Origin: Prillingera fragicola
Taxonomy: Eukaryota > Basidiomycota > Tremellomycetes > Trichosporonales > Trichosporonaceae
Reading direction: 5' to 3'
DNA: 64,000 nt
Assembly (NCBI GenBank): GCA_002335605.1
Contig: BEDY01000001.1
Location: 4,092,001 to 4,156,000, forward strand
The notes below the pieces were generated by a model, which saw only the letters and a list, made by a program, of their open reading frames with translations, made no database searches and was not told the DNA's origin. Positions 12,202-23,701 of this stretch are shown here, piece after piece. Position 1 is the stretch's first letter. Each line of letters begins with the position of its first letter. A program made the position numbers and the translations under genes.

Positions 12202-12950
12202 GATGGGCAATCAGTCGTGTGTGAGTAGCAGTATTGCAACAACACTTTGATGTCTTATGCACAGACATATCCTGGTATGACACCGTGTCCGAACTTTTAT
12301 TAGACACATACTAGACGCGGGTCTCCGTTGGCCATTGGGGTCGGAGGATCTTGCATGTAGCCCGGGGGAGGACGGGCTGTAATGACCTCGCGTCGACTCG
12401 GCAACCAACGTGCATCGACAAACGCTGTGACTGGCGGGGTCTCCGCTTGCTGAAGGGATCTCGGTGCGGCAGATTGAATTGCATTCTATTAGAGCGTGGT
12501 GTTTGCGTGGTTTGCACGCGCCGGAAGGAGAGCGGGGCAAAGGTGGAGGGTCGCGCACAGCAGCACCGCTTTGGTGCGCGGTTCGACGTGTGCAGCGGGA
12601 ACGCGCCGGGCGGTGATGAGCGGAAAGGATATTTAATGATGTGTAATAAATCTAGTCTCCGATATCAAGTGTCCTCTGCAGTGCAGGCTGGAGTATGCAA
12701 GCCTGGTCCTAGGCACGGCCGAGTGTCGTCAGTGCTGCACACAACACTGTCCCCCGCCGTCATGGCAGCTAGCCGAGGACAGTTTGTCGTTTGTCCCATC
12801 CATCTGCTATCATTCTCTTTTCTGTTGCTTTCGTTGCTTTTCTTTTACTGTCCTCATCCATCCACACACACAGTACACCGAATCCAACTCTCATCAGAGC
12901 AGTTGCCACCAACCTCTTGAAATCTCGCTTTTCGCCAGTATAGGTTGATC
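12202..12950. other. Divergent promoter region, BIO gene and F-BAR gene
   Basis: No gene is supportable in 749 bases. The two flanking genes diverge from here. An AT-rich ATATTTAATG lies at 12629-12638 and a pyrimidine-rich stretch (about 12808-12850) precedes the F-BAR start, as is common before highly transcribed fungal genes. Confidence 0.55.
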
Positions 12951-15900
12951 ATGGCCGACATTGCCACCGCCCCCCATACAGAGCGGTCGCAGTCGTCGAC
13001 CTCGCTCGCAAAATTGTACCACGGCACAAACGGAGCAGTCCAACAGCAGGATGACCTGCACGACCCCAAGCTCGACTTTTGCAATGCATTCTGGGGGCAG
13101 GGCGACCGAGGCTACGAGGTCGTCATGGCGCGTCTCCGTGGAGCGGCGCGCACAGTGGACGAGATGAGGGCGTTCTGGAAGGAGCGGTGAGTTTGGTCGA
13201 GCCAGCGATCCAAGTGCTGGCTTGGATGCTTGTGCATCGGTGCGAGTCGGTGGCATACTGACAGCCTTGCAGCGCTCAGATTGAGGAGGACTATGCAAAG
13301 CGCCTATCAAAACTCGCAAAGATGTCGCTCGGACGTGACGAGGTCGGAGACCTGGCGGCGGCGCTCCAGGGTGTGCAGGCAGAGACGGCATCGCAGGCGT
13401 CGTATCACTTGCAAGTCTCCACCGACCTGCACGCTCAGGTCGAACAGCCGACAATCGACTTTGGCAAGCGGCTGGCCACGCTTAAGAAGGGGCTTCAGGC
13501 GAGCATTGAAAAGTCGTACCGCAACAAGGGCCTCCAGGAGGGCCATGTTAGCAAGGTGGGTGGGATGTGCGGGCATGGACGCTGACCTGTAGGCGCGCGA
13601 GAGCTACGAGACCGATTGTCACAAACTGAACTCGTACACGGCCAACATGCAGCTTGTCCAGGGCAAGGAGCTCGACAAGCTGCAGTCGCAGCTGGAGCGT
13701 GTACGTCACACGATCGTCAAGAACGAGCAAGATTTCCGCAACTATGCCAACGTGCTCGAGCAGACGAGCGCAAAGTGGGAGAACGAGTGGAGGACGTTCC
13801 TCGACCATGTGCAGGACATTGAGGAGGACCGCATGGCGCTCACCAAGGACATTGTCTGGGCGTACGCCAACGCCGTGTCGCAGGTGTGCGTGGAGGATGA
13901 CAGCGTAAGTTCAAGTGTCGCTTGTCGGTGGCAGAGCTGATGGCACCAGTCTTGTGAGCGTATTCGTGAAAAGCTCGAGACGTTTGAAGTGTCCAACGAC
14001 ATGGCCAACTTTGTGCGCGGCTGGGGCACGGGCGACTCGATCCCAGACGCGCCTCGTTTCGTCAACTATTCGGCTGGCGAGTACCCCTCGCAGGCAACCT
14101 TCCACCCGGCAAACTTCCGCCGTTTGTCGAACAAGCCACCCATGTCGGCGTCGCCGCAGCCCGCGCATGCCGGTCTGCCCGACGAGGAGCATCAGTACCA
14201 GCCTCCCGCACCTCCTCCTGTGCCCAAGGAGGAGCCTTTCGACCCTGGCATGCGTAACCTCTCGCTGGAGGACAAGGCTCCGTCGGTCGCCGGCTCGGCT
14301 GTTGGATACGACGGCGGATCCAATGTCTCTGGCCAGCCGTTTGGCGGCGTAGCCATGCCTGGCATGGTCATGGACACGTCCAGGTTTGGCAACATGGGCC
14401 CCCCTCCCATGCCCCCTTCGGTTGTGTCCGACACGTCGCGCGGTCCTGGTGGCTACCAAGGCCCCCCCAGTCCTAGTGGCCGCAATGTTGATGATGAGGA
14501 GGACCCCATGGCCAAGGCCTTGGCCGAGCTCCGCAGGGATCCCCCCGGGCCCAACACTGTCCGCCGTGGCAACTCGCAGCGGCGCCCCGATTCGGCATTC
14601 TCGCAGGGTGGCTCGATGCGCGGTGGCAGTGCGGTGGGTCGCACGGCATCACCTGCACCTAGCAACCACACCCGCACGTCGTACACGGCGCCTCAGCAGC
14701 AGCAGGGCCGCTCGTCGATGGACACCTCTCTGATTCCCCCCGCTGGCGGCCACACTGCAGCTGCGCTCGCCCGGTCGATGGCAGACTTCAAATCGCCCAA
14801 CCGGAACAGCGTGAACTATGCCAACGCTGGCAACAGCATTGTCGGCGAGCACCCGTCACGCCCGTCGTCGCCCGCCGCGCGCGCACCGTCGCCGGCAATG
14901 ATGATGCCGCCTACCCAGCCCGAGACTCACCCTGCCGATGAGGTCCTGCAGCAGTACCAGCAGGCGTTCCCTGGTGAGCGTGACCGCTCACGCCCGGCGT
15001 CTGTGTACTCTAGCCGTTCGCGTGCTGGCTCGACTTCAGGCTCGATCGCCCCCGCACAGCCTATCACCAGCCCGCGCGAAGCGTTTGCCGGTATTGGTGC
15101 TGGTGGTGCCGCGCGCAGCCCGTCTCCCCAGCCTGGTTTCCATGTACCGTCTCCCCAACCTGGCTCGGGTGGTGTGCTCGGCGCGCCCAACCTCGGTATT
15201 GCCCTCGACGAGCGCGGCGGCGTCGCGCACGACTCGATGGCCGAGGCGTACCGCAGCCAGTACCAGGAGCAGCAACGTCAGTTGCAGGAGCAGCAGGAGC
15301 AGCAGAGGCGACTTGCCCAGCAGTATGGCGCAGCGCCGTACCAGCAGGCTGCGCAGCCTCAGTCGCCGCCCCAGCAGCAGCAACCCCAGGGCTTCCCCGA
15401 TCAACACCGCCAGCCGAGCTACCAGCAGCACCAGTCCTCACTGTCCCAGGGCTCGTCGCACCGCCAGAGCCAGAGCTACGGTCAGCCGCCCCAGCAGCAG
15501 CAGCCCCAACAGGGTTACCAACAGCAGGGCTACCAGCCGCCTCAACAGCAGCCTGCTCAGCAGCAGTACAGCCAGTACGGTCAACCCCAGCAGCAGCAGC
15601 AGCAGCCCGGTGGCTACAACCAGCAGTCGTTTAGTGGCCAGCCTCAACACCAGCAGCAGCAGCAGGCTCAGCAAGGCTACCGTGGATACCAGAACGGGCC
15701 TCCCGACCAGCACCATCGTGGAAGTGTTCACGACCAACAGCCCGCCCAGCAGCAACCGCAGCAACAGCAGCGCGGCAGCGTGTACGACCAACCTCCTGGC
15801 TACGGCGGTCCCCAGGCCCAGCAGCAGCAGCACTCTGCGTATCAGCCGCCTGCCCAGCAGGTGCAGAAGCCACGCACACCGAGTCCAGCCCCCAACGTCC

Positions 15901-16179
15901 CGCCGCAGAACGCCGAGCCGACGGGTCAATGGAGCACGAGCGGCGAGCCAGTCTTGTTCTACGTGCGCGCAATGTACGACTACCAGGCGCAGTCGCCTGC
16001 CGAGTTTGACTTCCAGGAAGGCGACATTATCGCCGTCACCAGCCACCCCGAGGACGGCTGGTGGAGCGGCGAGTTGTTGGATGAGGCCCGCAGGACACCG
16101 GGGCGCAAGGACTTCCCATCCAACTTGTAAGTGACCTGCAAACAGGCTGGGGCTGACGAGCAGTGTGACCTTGTTCTAG
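12951..16179 (+). CDS. F-BAR and SH3 domain cytokinesis protein (Cdc15/Imp2/Hof1 type)
   Basis: Scaffold that bends and binds membrane at the division site and links it to the actomyosin ring and septum machinery. Five exons (12951-13186, 13273-13555, 13593-13904, 13950-16126, 16164-16179) encode 1007 residues. The N-terminal F-BAR (about residues 25-280) has FCNAFWGQGDRGYEVVMARL and FWKERAQIEEDYAKRL. The middle is disordered; about residues 705-930 are very rich in Gln with Pro, Tyr and Gly. The C-terminal SH3 (about 945-1007) has ALYDY-like AMYDYQAQ, GDII, DGWWSGEL and PSN, and its last residues FVTLF come from a 16-nt final coding exon; without that splice the SH3 lacks its last strand. 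The ATG at 12951 is chosen because the only upstream in-frame option is a non-ATG codon. Which of the Cdc15, Imp2 or Hof1 orthologues it matches cannot be settled here. Confidence 0.93.
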
Positions 16180-16510
16180 AGCGTGTTGACGGGTATGACG
16201 ACGGCGCACTCGCGTCTTAATGAGAGCAAGGGATCTTTTGTTTTACCAAGGCTTGTGCAGGGGTGCGAATGCATGGCTGTCGAGCAACCCGGCGCTAGAC
16301 ACTAACTCGAGCATTTCATCCTCAGGCTTAACACCTTCCTTCAAGCTTCTTTAAAGCATTTGTTCGCCCTAGTGACTCTGACTTAAGCATGCGAGCTGAG
16401 ACTCGGCATTGTGCTACCCTGCACCACAAGTCATAACACGTGGCAACCACGTGCTTGTCCTTCTGCGCCCCCGTGCCCAAAAGAAATCTTTGGTTGTCGT
16501 CGGCAACAAC
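16180..16510. other. 3' flank of the F-BAR gene
   Basis: No gene seen. It holds the 3' UTR of the F-BAR gene and the short spacer before the tRNA-Asn gene. Confidence 0.55.
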
Positions 16511-16604
16511 TACCCTATGGCTCAGTTGGTTAGCGCGTGGAGCTGTTATAATCACTGATTACATAACAACTCCGAGGTCCACGGTTCGAGCCCGTGTGGG
16601 GTAG
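16511..16604 (+). tRNA. tRNA-Asn(GTT) with 20-nt intron
   Basis: A cloverleaf can be folded by eye. The acceptor stem is TACCCTA with TGGGGTA, and the discriminator is G (16604). The T arm is CACGG-TTCGAGC-CCGTG. The anticodon stem is TGGAG/CTCCG with loop CT-GTT-A, so the anticodon is at 16545-16547. A 20-nt intron (16549-16568) follows position 37 and contains TAAC, which can pair with GTTA as in canonical pre-tRNAs. The D stem has one mismatch (T/C). A T5 run at 16606-16610 serves as Pol III terminator. Confidence 0.93.
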
Positions 16605-17612
16605 ATTTTTGCTTTTTGCGGCTCATGTAGTGCATAGATTTTGTTTCTTTTGGCATCTCCAGGTTGAACAGGTCGTGTACAGCTTTAGCATCTAGTTTAG
16701 TGCTTTTATTCGTCCCAATTGGCGAGCTTTCAGCCGTCAAGAGGTGAGGCCAGGGCAGCCGAAGCCAATATTGTTGGTCGTGGCACCTCGTCTTCTCGAC
16801 ATTGACTGTAGCCGCTTGCTCATCCGAGCCGTCCTAGACACAAAATCTGGGCTAGAACGGTTTGCGGGCTTCACGGAATGTTGTATACACTTGAGTTGCA
16901 GTCTTCGAGGTTATGATGACTAGCTGAACTGAGGCTCGGAGTCCAGGGTTCATCACTGACAATTCTCGGGCACATCGTCTCCTGTCCCCGTTTGCCATCC
17001 TTGAAGTCTCTACTTATTCCTGAAGCTTAGCCGCTACTTATAGCATTATATTAATACAGAAAGGTCATATGCTTCCAAAAGTTTGGCCCAAAACTGAGTA
17101 AAATCCGCCACACCGTCTACCCTCGCGAGTCAACATCAAATGTGACGCGTACATGTACAATAAATCGTTAATTAACTGGCAGCGCACGATGGTGTGGCAA
17201 AGTCCCTCCAAGATGTCTCTTGCAGTCAAGACCATCTGTGGAAAAAAAAATGGGGCTGTTCCTGATGTGAATCCAAGGCATGTCAACAAGAAAGCTGACT
17301 TGAAGATGCCGGATACGATTGCAAAGTGTGTCCCGGAACCTTGGCAATCAGTTCGTCTTGCCTCCGGTGATATTGTTTCAGGACTGGTACCACAGCACCA
17401 TAGCCTAGTGAGCCCAGAGTGAATAGAGACACTGAGCGACAGAGAGGATGTATCCCCTAAGCTCACAACACTTCACTCTGCGCTGCTTGCTCCAGACGCG
17501 CTAGAAACAACTGCGTAATCATGCCACATGTACGCCACTCCACATCAACACTTGACTCCGCACTTGTTCGCTCCAGAAGCTAGAAACAACCCGCTATGCA
17601 TGCCATGCTCTT
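16605..17612. other. Intergenic between tRNA-Asn and the eIF5B 3' end
   Basis: No gene is supportable in about 1 kb between two convergent protein genes. Short open frames here lack ATG context, splice logic or recognisable domains. The eIF5B-proximal end holds an imperfect 60-nt direct repeat. Confidence 0.6.
17466..17605. repeat. Imperfect 60-nt direct repeat, two copies
   Basis: Copies at 17466-17526 and 17546-17605 start with CAACACTT and share GCTCCAGA, GCTAGAAACAAC and end in ATGCCA, at an 80-nt period. They lie immediately after the eIF5B stop, so both are probably in its 3' UTR. Confidence 0.75.
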
Positions 17613-20600
17613 CTACTGGACGCCCTGCTCCTGCTTGAGTACCTTCAACAGTGCCCAGTCACTCAACTCCACCTTGTCGCGGAAGGTAGATTCTGCCAAA
17701 TGTCAGCTAACTGGAACAGCGGAGGACGATCGAAAACTTACTCAAAACGTCGAGACTCTGGCGCGAGATGAGCGAGACAATCTCGTCCTTCTCGTCAAAG
17801 TGACGACCGAAAGCACGCGAGGCCTGGTGAGGTGCACGCTCAATCTTGACGGCAACACCGGCACCGACCTGGTGCTTCTTGACGAGTGGCAATGACTTGT
17901 GGTTGATCTCGAGACCGGTGATCTTACCAAGAGGGATAATCTCACGAGTTCCCTTGGTCTTGTCGTAGCGAACGACACCTACGGGGGTACCAACACGAGC
18001 GGCGACACCGTCGGTAATGTCGCAACCAAGAATGATGGGGTCCTTGGACGCGAAGGGCTTGATAATCTTGAGACGAACAGGCCAGACGGCGTTGGGGGCA
18101 GCTTCCTTCTGGCGAGCCTCCTTGACCTCCTCCATGTGCTTCTTGAACGCATCGAACAGGTGGTAAATGATCATTGCCGAGAAGATCTTGACACCCTCAC
18201 GCTTGGCCTGCTCCTCGGCCTCGAACGTGACTGGCACGTCGAAGCAGAGCATGACAGCGTACTCGGGTGCGCGCTCGAGCATGAGACCGGAACGGATAAC
18301 GGCACTCTTGTAGACGGGGCCGAGACCAAACTCGAAAACGGGAATATTCATGTCCTTGAGGAACACGAGCAGAGCCTCGAGCGAACCAAGAGTCGACGCC
18401 TGGACAAACACACCACGGCCCGACTTTTGAACAAACTTGTCGAGCGAGGTAAGGTCGTCCATGGCCAGCTCCTTGTAATACTCCTCCTCGTCGCTGTTGC
18501 GGGCGACGTACATGCGAGCACCGGCAATGGCCTTCTCGAGACCTGGGGCGGAAATCTTGACACCAAGAGCGGCACGGACCTCCTTGTTGTGTACGTAGGC
18601 CGACTTGACTCGCAACTCGCGCATCGGTTGAGGTGTGAGCAGTGCACGCACTTGTGTGACGATTGGTCCGTTCATTCCACATAACACAATCTTGTCGCCT
18701 TCGTGGAGAACACCGTTGACAAGGACAATGTCAATGGTGGTACCCAGACCCTCGATGACCTTGACCTCGAGAATGGTGGCCTCGGGCTCGGAAAGGTACA
18801 TGAGCGAACCAGTCATACGGTCCTGGGTAAGCTTGACGAGGAGCGCAAGCAAGTCGGGGATACCCTCACCAGTGACGGCAGAGGTGGGAACGATCGAGAC
18901 GATACGGCCAGGCTGGGTGTTGCGGTCGTAGATCTCCGAGTTGAGACCCTGCTCCATGAGCAGTCCCTTGACGTGAACGAGGCGGTCCTCGAACATGCGC
19001 TGCATACGCTTGCTCTGAGTGGCGAGGGTCTGGCGGAGACCGGCGTCAGGGTTGACCTTCCACTCGGTGGCGTCGAGCTTGTCAATCTTGTTGAGGGCGA
19101 CAATGAAGGGAGTCTTGCGCATCTTGAGCATGTTGAGCGACTCGATGGTCTGGGGCTCGAGACCGTGGGTAATGTCGATGACGAGAATGGCAATGTTACA
19201 CAGCGACGAACCACGGGTACGCAGGTTGGCGAACGACTCGTGGCCAGGAGTGTCAATGATGAGGAGACCAGGGATCTGGACGTCGACGCTGCCGTTCTCG
19301 TTGACAGCCTCAGTCTTCTCAATGAGAGCCTCCTTGGGGAAGAAGGTGGCACCGATCTGCTGGGTAATACCACCAGCCTCACCCTCCTGGACCGAGGTCT
19401 GACGAATCTTGTCGAGCAGCTTGGTCTTTCCAGTGTCGACGTGGCCAAGAATACAGCAGATGGGCGAACGGAGGTCGGTCTTGGTCTGGGCAGCCTGGGC
19501 GGCCTTGCGGCGAGACTCGATGGCGACGCGAGCACGCTCCTTGGCCATCTCAATCTCGTCCTCAGAGTCAGACTCATCCTCAGAGTCCTCCTCCGAGTCG
19601 TCGTCCGAGTCGTCATCCGAGTCATCCTCGTCAGAGTCCTCCTCAGACTCGTCCTCGGACGACTCCTCAGCCGCTGCCTTGCCCTTACCGTTGGCAGCCT
19701 TGGCAGCGGGGGCCGCCTTTGCGGCCGGAGCAGCCTTAGCGGCGGGGGCGGCCTTTGCAGCAGCAGCGGGCTTGGCGGGAGCGGCGGCAGGCTTGGGAGG
19801 AGGAGGAGCCTCGTCCTCGCTCGACGACTTGTCCCAGTCGTCTTCGGACTCCTCCTTGTCCTCGACCTTGAGGTCCTTGACGCCGGCAACGACAGCCTCG
19901 ACCTCGTCCTCTGACTTGTCCCAGTCGTCCTCACCGGCGGCCTTCTTGGTCTCCTCCTTCTTGGGCGAAGAGGGGGCAGGGGTAGCAGGCGAAGCGGGGG
20001 TGGCAGGACGCGAGGGCGTCTTGACCTCCTCCTTCTTTCCGGGCTTCTTCTTGCCGTAGAAGGGACGCTTGGCGGGAACACCATCACCCTGGAGAGCAGC
20101 AACAGTGACACCCGAAGCGAGGAGAGCCTGCTTACGGGCCTCGGCGGCGGCGCGCTCACGCTTTTGGGCGGGCGTGAGGAGACGACCCTCGGCCTTGGCC
20201 TTCTCCTTCTTGAGACGCTCCTTCTCCCTCTTAGCGGCCTTGGCCTCCTCCACGAGACGCTCCTCCTCGGCGATGCGGGCCTCCTCCTCCTCCATGCGCT
20301 TGCGCTGCTCGGCGACAGCGGCCGCGGCCTCCTCCTCAAGACGCTTCTTCTCGGCCATGGCGGCCTGGAGTGCGGCGACGGCGGCAGAGACCTTCTTAGG
20401 CTTGGCTGGCTCTGGCTCGGCCTTGGCAGCAGGCTTTTTCTTCTTCTTCTTGTTCTTGCTGGCGGTACCGGCACCAGCCTCCTCGTCCTCGTCCTCCTCG
20501 GCTGCGGCAACGGGCTCTGGAGCGGCAGGGGCAGGAGTCTCGGCGGCAGGCTCGTCGCCACCGGCGGCCTTCTTCTTAGCAGCCTGAGCCTTCTTCTTGG

Positions 20601-21502
20601 CCTGACTGTCAGCACTATCCAGTTGAACAAGCTCACCTTCTCCTTCTCCTTCTTCAGCTTCTCCTTTTCCTTCTTGCTAAGGATCTTGAAGCCACCCTCT
20701 TCCTCCTCCTCCTCGTCGGCGGGTTCGGCAGCAGCGGTCTCGGGCTCGGGCTCGGGCTTCTTGGCAGCCTCAGCAGCAGCCTTGGCAGCAGCGGCCTCGG
20801 CGGCAGCCTTCTCAAGGAAGTCATCGTCATCCTCATCCTCGACCTGCTTCTTTCCCTTCTTTCCCTTCTTGCCCTTCTTGGGCTTGACGTCCTCCTCAGG
20901 CCACTCGTCGTCGAGGTTGGCCTTCTCTGGCGCCTTGTCGGCAAAGTCGTCCTCGATGGGGGCGGCGTCGGCAGCAGCCCCATCATCATCCGAGTCAACC
21001 TGCTGCTTCTTTCCCTTCTTTCCCTTCTTGCCCTTCTTGGGCTTGACATCCTCCTCGGGCCACTCGTCGTCCATGTTGGCGCGCTCGGCCTCCTTGCTCT
21101 CAAAGCCGCCCTCGGCGTTCTCATCCTCGTCGTCAAAAGCAAACGCCTGCTTCTTCTTCTTCTTGTCCTTCTTCTTGTTTTTGGCAGCAGCAATGGCAGC
21201 CTGTTGTGTCAGCAACCTTCACGAGCAACGACAGGCTCGCGCCTGACAGCTGCTACACGTACCATGAGACCACCACCACCCTCATCCTCATCGTCGAGGG
21301 CGTCAAAGCCGCCGCCGCCACCCATGCCCGAGTCCTCGGCGGGAGTGGCCAGCTTTGCCTCGAGCGCAGCCTCCTTGGCGGCCCTGCAATCTTGGTCAGA
21401 TTTTCTCACTACGACGGAGCTGCAACCATAGTGCACGTACCAGTACTCGTCGTCGTCGTCACCGCCCTTCTTTCCCTTCTTGCCCTTGTTCTTGGGAGGC
21501 AT
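17613..21502 (-). CDS. FUN12: Translation initiation factor eIF5B (GTPase)
   Basis: Universal IF2-type GTPase that joins the ribosomal subunits and positions initiator tRNA. Five exons on the minus strand: 21502-21441, 21383-21263, 21200-20637, 20601-17742 and 17692-17613; 1228 residues, near the human length. The G domain (from about residue 630) has [36 protein letters not shown] and NKIDKLDAT. The C-terminal half has the GLEVR-like domain II and the domain IV ending [20 protein letters not shown], which is only rebuilt after removal of the last 49-nt intron. The first 600 residues are a charged Lys/Glu/Asp/Ala-rich region, which is usual for eukaryotic eIF5B, and contain a duplicated block. 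Strong codon bias opens long antisense frames, which are not genes. Confidence 0.97.
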
Positions 21503-22025
21503 TTTGTGGTTTGTTTGTAGTCTCGCTACGTCGAGTGGCAAGAGTCGCGCAAGGAGATGCAATCCAGTTGGCGTTGGGATCGAGGACAAAAGTCCAGCCG
21601 TGACATGGAGAGCGGGAGCAAATTCCGCGCCACCACCCAAAAGTCGGATCCGAGGCAACGTAATGAAGCAGATCCGCGCGAGGCTGATGAGAGGCTCAGA
21701 GTGGCAGACCTGCGTCCACTGAGTGCAGGTAAGGTGATGCATACTGCAGGCCTATAGCCATATGGCGGGTGTAGCTGGGAGCAGCTAGGAGCAGCTAGAA
21801 CTCCAGTCAGGCAGAAGGCTGCTCACTGACCCCACTCCTCCCCAAGAGAACATCTCTTTGGCGCCACTCCCACTCCACAACCCCTCAATATCCAAAAAGA
21901 GAATTGGGGATCAGAGATCTTGGTGGATAATGTTGTCTCACGGGGTTGTGAACCCTCTGAAGTAGCAAATATATCGAAATCATCACATCGCCAACGATCC
22001 TTGTACAAAGATCTTAAAAAAGAAG
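21503..22025. other. eIF5B leader and promoter
   Basis: No gene seen. A short tandem of GGAGCAGCTA occurs near 21778-21798. The region is shared between the eIF5B promoter and the tRNA-Asp terminator (A6 at 22015-22020, read as T6 on the minus strand). Confidence 0.55.
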
Positions 22026-22097
22026 CTTCCTGTCGGGGAATCGAACCCCGATCTCCCGCGTGACAAGCGAGCATACTAACCGTTATACGAACAAGAA
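22026..22097 (-). tRNA. tRNA-Asp(GTC), intronless
   Basis: A 72-nt cloverleaf. Acceptor TTCTTGT pairs with ACAGGAA, discriminator G. Anticodon stem CTCGC/GCGGG has loop TTGTCAC, so the anticodon is GTC. The T arm is TCGGGGTTCGATTCCCCGA. A T6 run follows on the minus strand. It differs from the two tRNA-Asp copies at 29-30 kb only in lacking their 10-nt intron. Confidence 0.96.
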
Positions 22098-22574
22098 TTG
22101 ATAAATGTGTTTTGGACAACTAGGTGTAGATCTGAGTTGACACCGGGTGTGGGACTTGCTGTCCTGTTCCGCTACCTGCGGGTACTGTTGGCTACACTTG
22201 GGTGACCCCTGTAGTCACTAAGCCGTATACGCCAGCCTGCCGCACTGTTGTGCAGTTGGGTCGTTCCGCGGTCTCTACGACCGCACAACTCATAACCGCT
22301 CGGCCGCTCATCACTGACGGACAATAGACAGTCCTTTTATCTCACCCTCCCAGATAGGACTGCCCATTACACTCCGGCCTCCAGCCATTGGCTGCGGGGA
22401 TTCGCCCGAAGAGCCCCGACCTACGATGGCCGACCTGTCCCGGCACCAAAGCCCCCGTAGCACACGAGGCGTAGGCGGGGCAGCAGCAGCAGCACCAGCT
22501 GAGATTCAACATCAGCAACGAGAGGTTAGTACTTGCCTGCACTCCTCACCACTCTCACGCCCGTCGTCGCTGCC
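22098..22574. other. Region upstream of SDH4
   Basis: No gene is supportable in 477 bases. It holds the SDH4 promoter and leader and the upstream flank of the tRNA-Asp gene. I recognise no specific element. Confidence 0.55.
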
Positions 22575-23523
22575 ATGTCCCTCGTCCGCTCCCTCCCAGC
22601 CTTCCGCGCCGGCCTCGGCATCCGCCAGCTCCACACCTGTGCGTAAGCATGCAGCGCTGCCGCCACCCCCGCGCGAAACTTGTGTTGTTGGATCGAGCCT
22701 CTGGCGTTTTCGGCTCCACGGACGCCCAATGAGAAGGGCCGTGATTCGTTTGCGGACACCAGTGTCGAGCAACGTCCGTGGAGCAGCGTCGGCCTATCCA
22801 ACAACACAGAGGGGTTGCGCCGTGTTGGGCCGGGAGCAAGAGTCCAAGTACTAACGCCCCTCAGCGCGTGCCGTGTCGATCCGCGCATCGCAGCAGGTGC
22901 AGCAGGTCAGCCGTGGCATCACCCCTAACGAGACTGCTGGCTTCGAGTACACTCCCGACAACGGTACGTACGTTGTGGCCCGAGCGCATAACCGACTACT
23001 CTAGCTGCCTCAGTGTTGTGCTTGCACGAGCTGGTGTAGACCTAGGTCGCGCGTTCAAGGCAACTGTGCATGAAAGTGTTGCTGACCCAAATAGCCATTC
23101 TCAAGGGCACTGTCAACGATGCCGTCGACGCTCTCCCCGTCAGCAAGTCGCACGGATCCTACCACTGGGCCTTTGAGCGTCTCCTCTCGGCCGCCCTCAT
23201 CCCCCTCACCGTCTCGGCTGTCGTTGCCTCTCCCACCGCTCACGTAAGTGACCCGCGTTTGCGACTTGTCTTTTGACACATTGTTCTAACACTCGCAGCC
23301 CATCATGGACGGTGTTCTTGGTGTCTCCCTGATCGTCCACTCGCACATTGGCTTCACCGCGTGCATTGACGACTACGTCCACGAGCGCAAGTTCCCCAAG
23401 CTTGCTCCCCTCTGCCGCTGGCTCCTCCGCTTCGGCACTGCCGGAGCCGTCCTCGGCATCTACGAGTTCAACACCGAGGACATTGGTCTCACCGAGCTCT
23501 GCGCCAAGGTCTGGCAGGCCTAA
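22575..23523 (+). CDS. SDH4: Succinate dehydrogenase membrane anchor subunit (CybS)
   Basis: Membrane anchor of mitochondrial complex II, helping bind haem b and ubiquinone. Four exons (22575-22638, 22865-22963, 23095-23243, 23299-23523) give 178 residues, the usual length. The N-terminus (MSLVRSLPAFRAGLGIRQLH) is a typical Arg-rich mitochondrial presequence. SHGSYHWAFERLLSAALIPL and the later HSHIGFTACIDDYV carry the family's Ser, Arg, His and Asp-Tyr residues for quinone and haem sites, across three membrane helices. Introns 1 (226 nt) and 2 (131 nt) are long for this genome, and intron 1 contains a large inverted repeat. The next gene, RAD52, is convergent. Confidence 0.95.
22681..22809. 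repeat. Nested inverted repeats inside SDH4 intron 1
   Basis: The outer arms TGTGTTGTTGGAT (22681-22693) and ATCCAACAACACA (22797-22809) are perfect 13-bp reverse complements. The inner arms GCTCCACGGACG (22713-22724) and CGTCCGTGGAGC (22773-22784, approximate) are perfect 12-bp reverse complements. Together they would fold the intron into one long hairpin of about 129 nt. Confidence 0.75.
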
Positions 23524-23701
23524 GCCTCATTTCGCATTCTAGCGCAAAAAGTGTACCAGTAGGATATGCAGCACATTCACAAACGGATCGACAGGGCCAG
23601 AGGGACATGACATGAGGGTCTGCTGAAAACTACAGTACAAGACACTGACACGGCTCGCCGCGCGGGGCTATGAGATAGAACACACTGACCAGAAGCTCAT
23701 C

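Noticed and set aside
14938..16134. 398-codon second frame inside the F-BAR gene
   Set aside because: Ser/Arg-rich frame shift of the Gln-rich tract; no independent start or domain.
18703..19914. 403-codon open frame on the plus strand
   Set aside because: Antisense to the eIF5B GTPase domain; Leu/Val/Gly-rich translation typical of a shadow frame.
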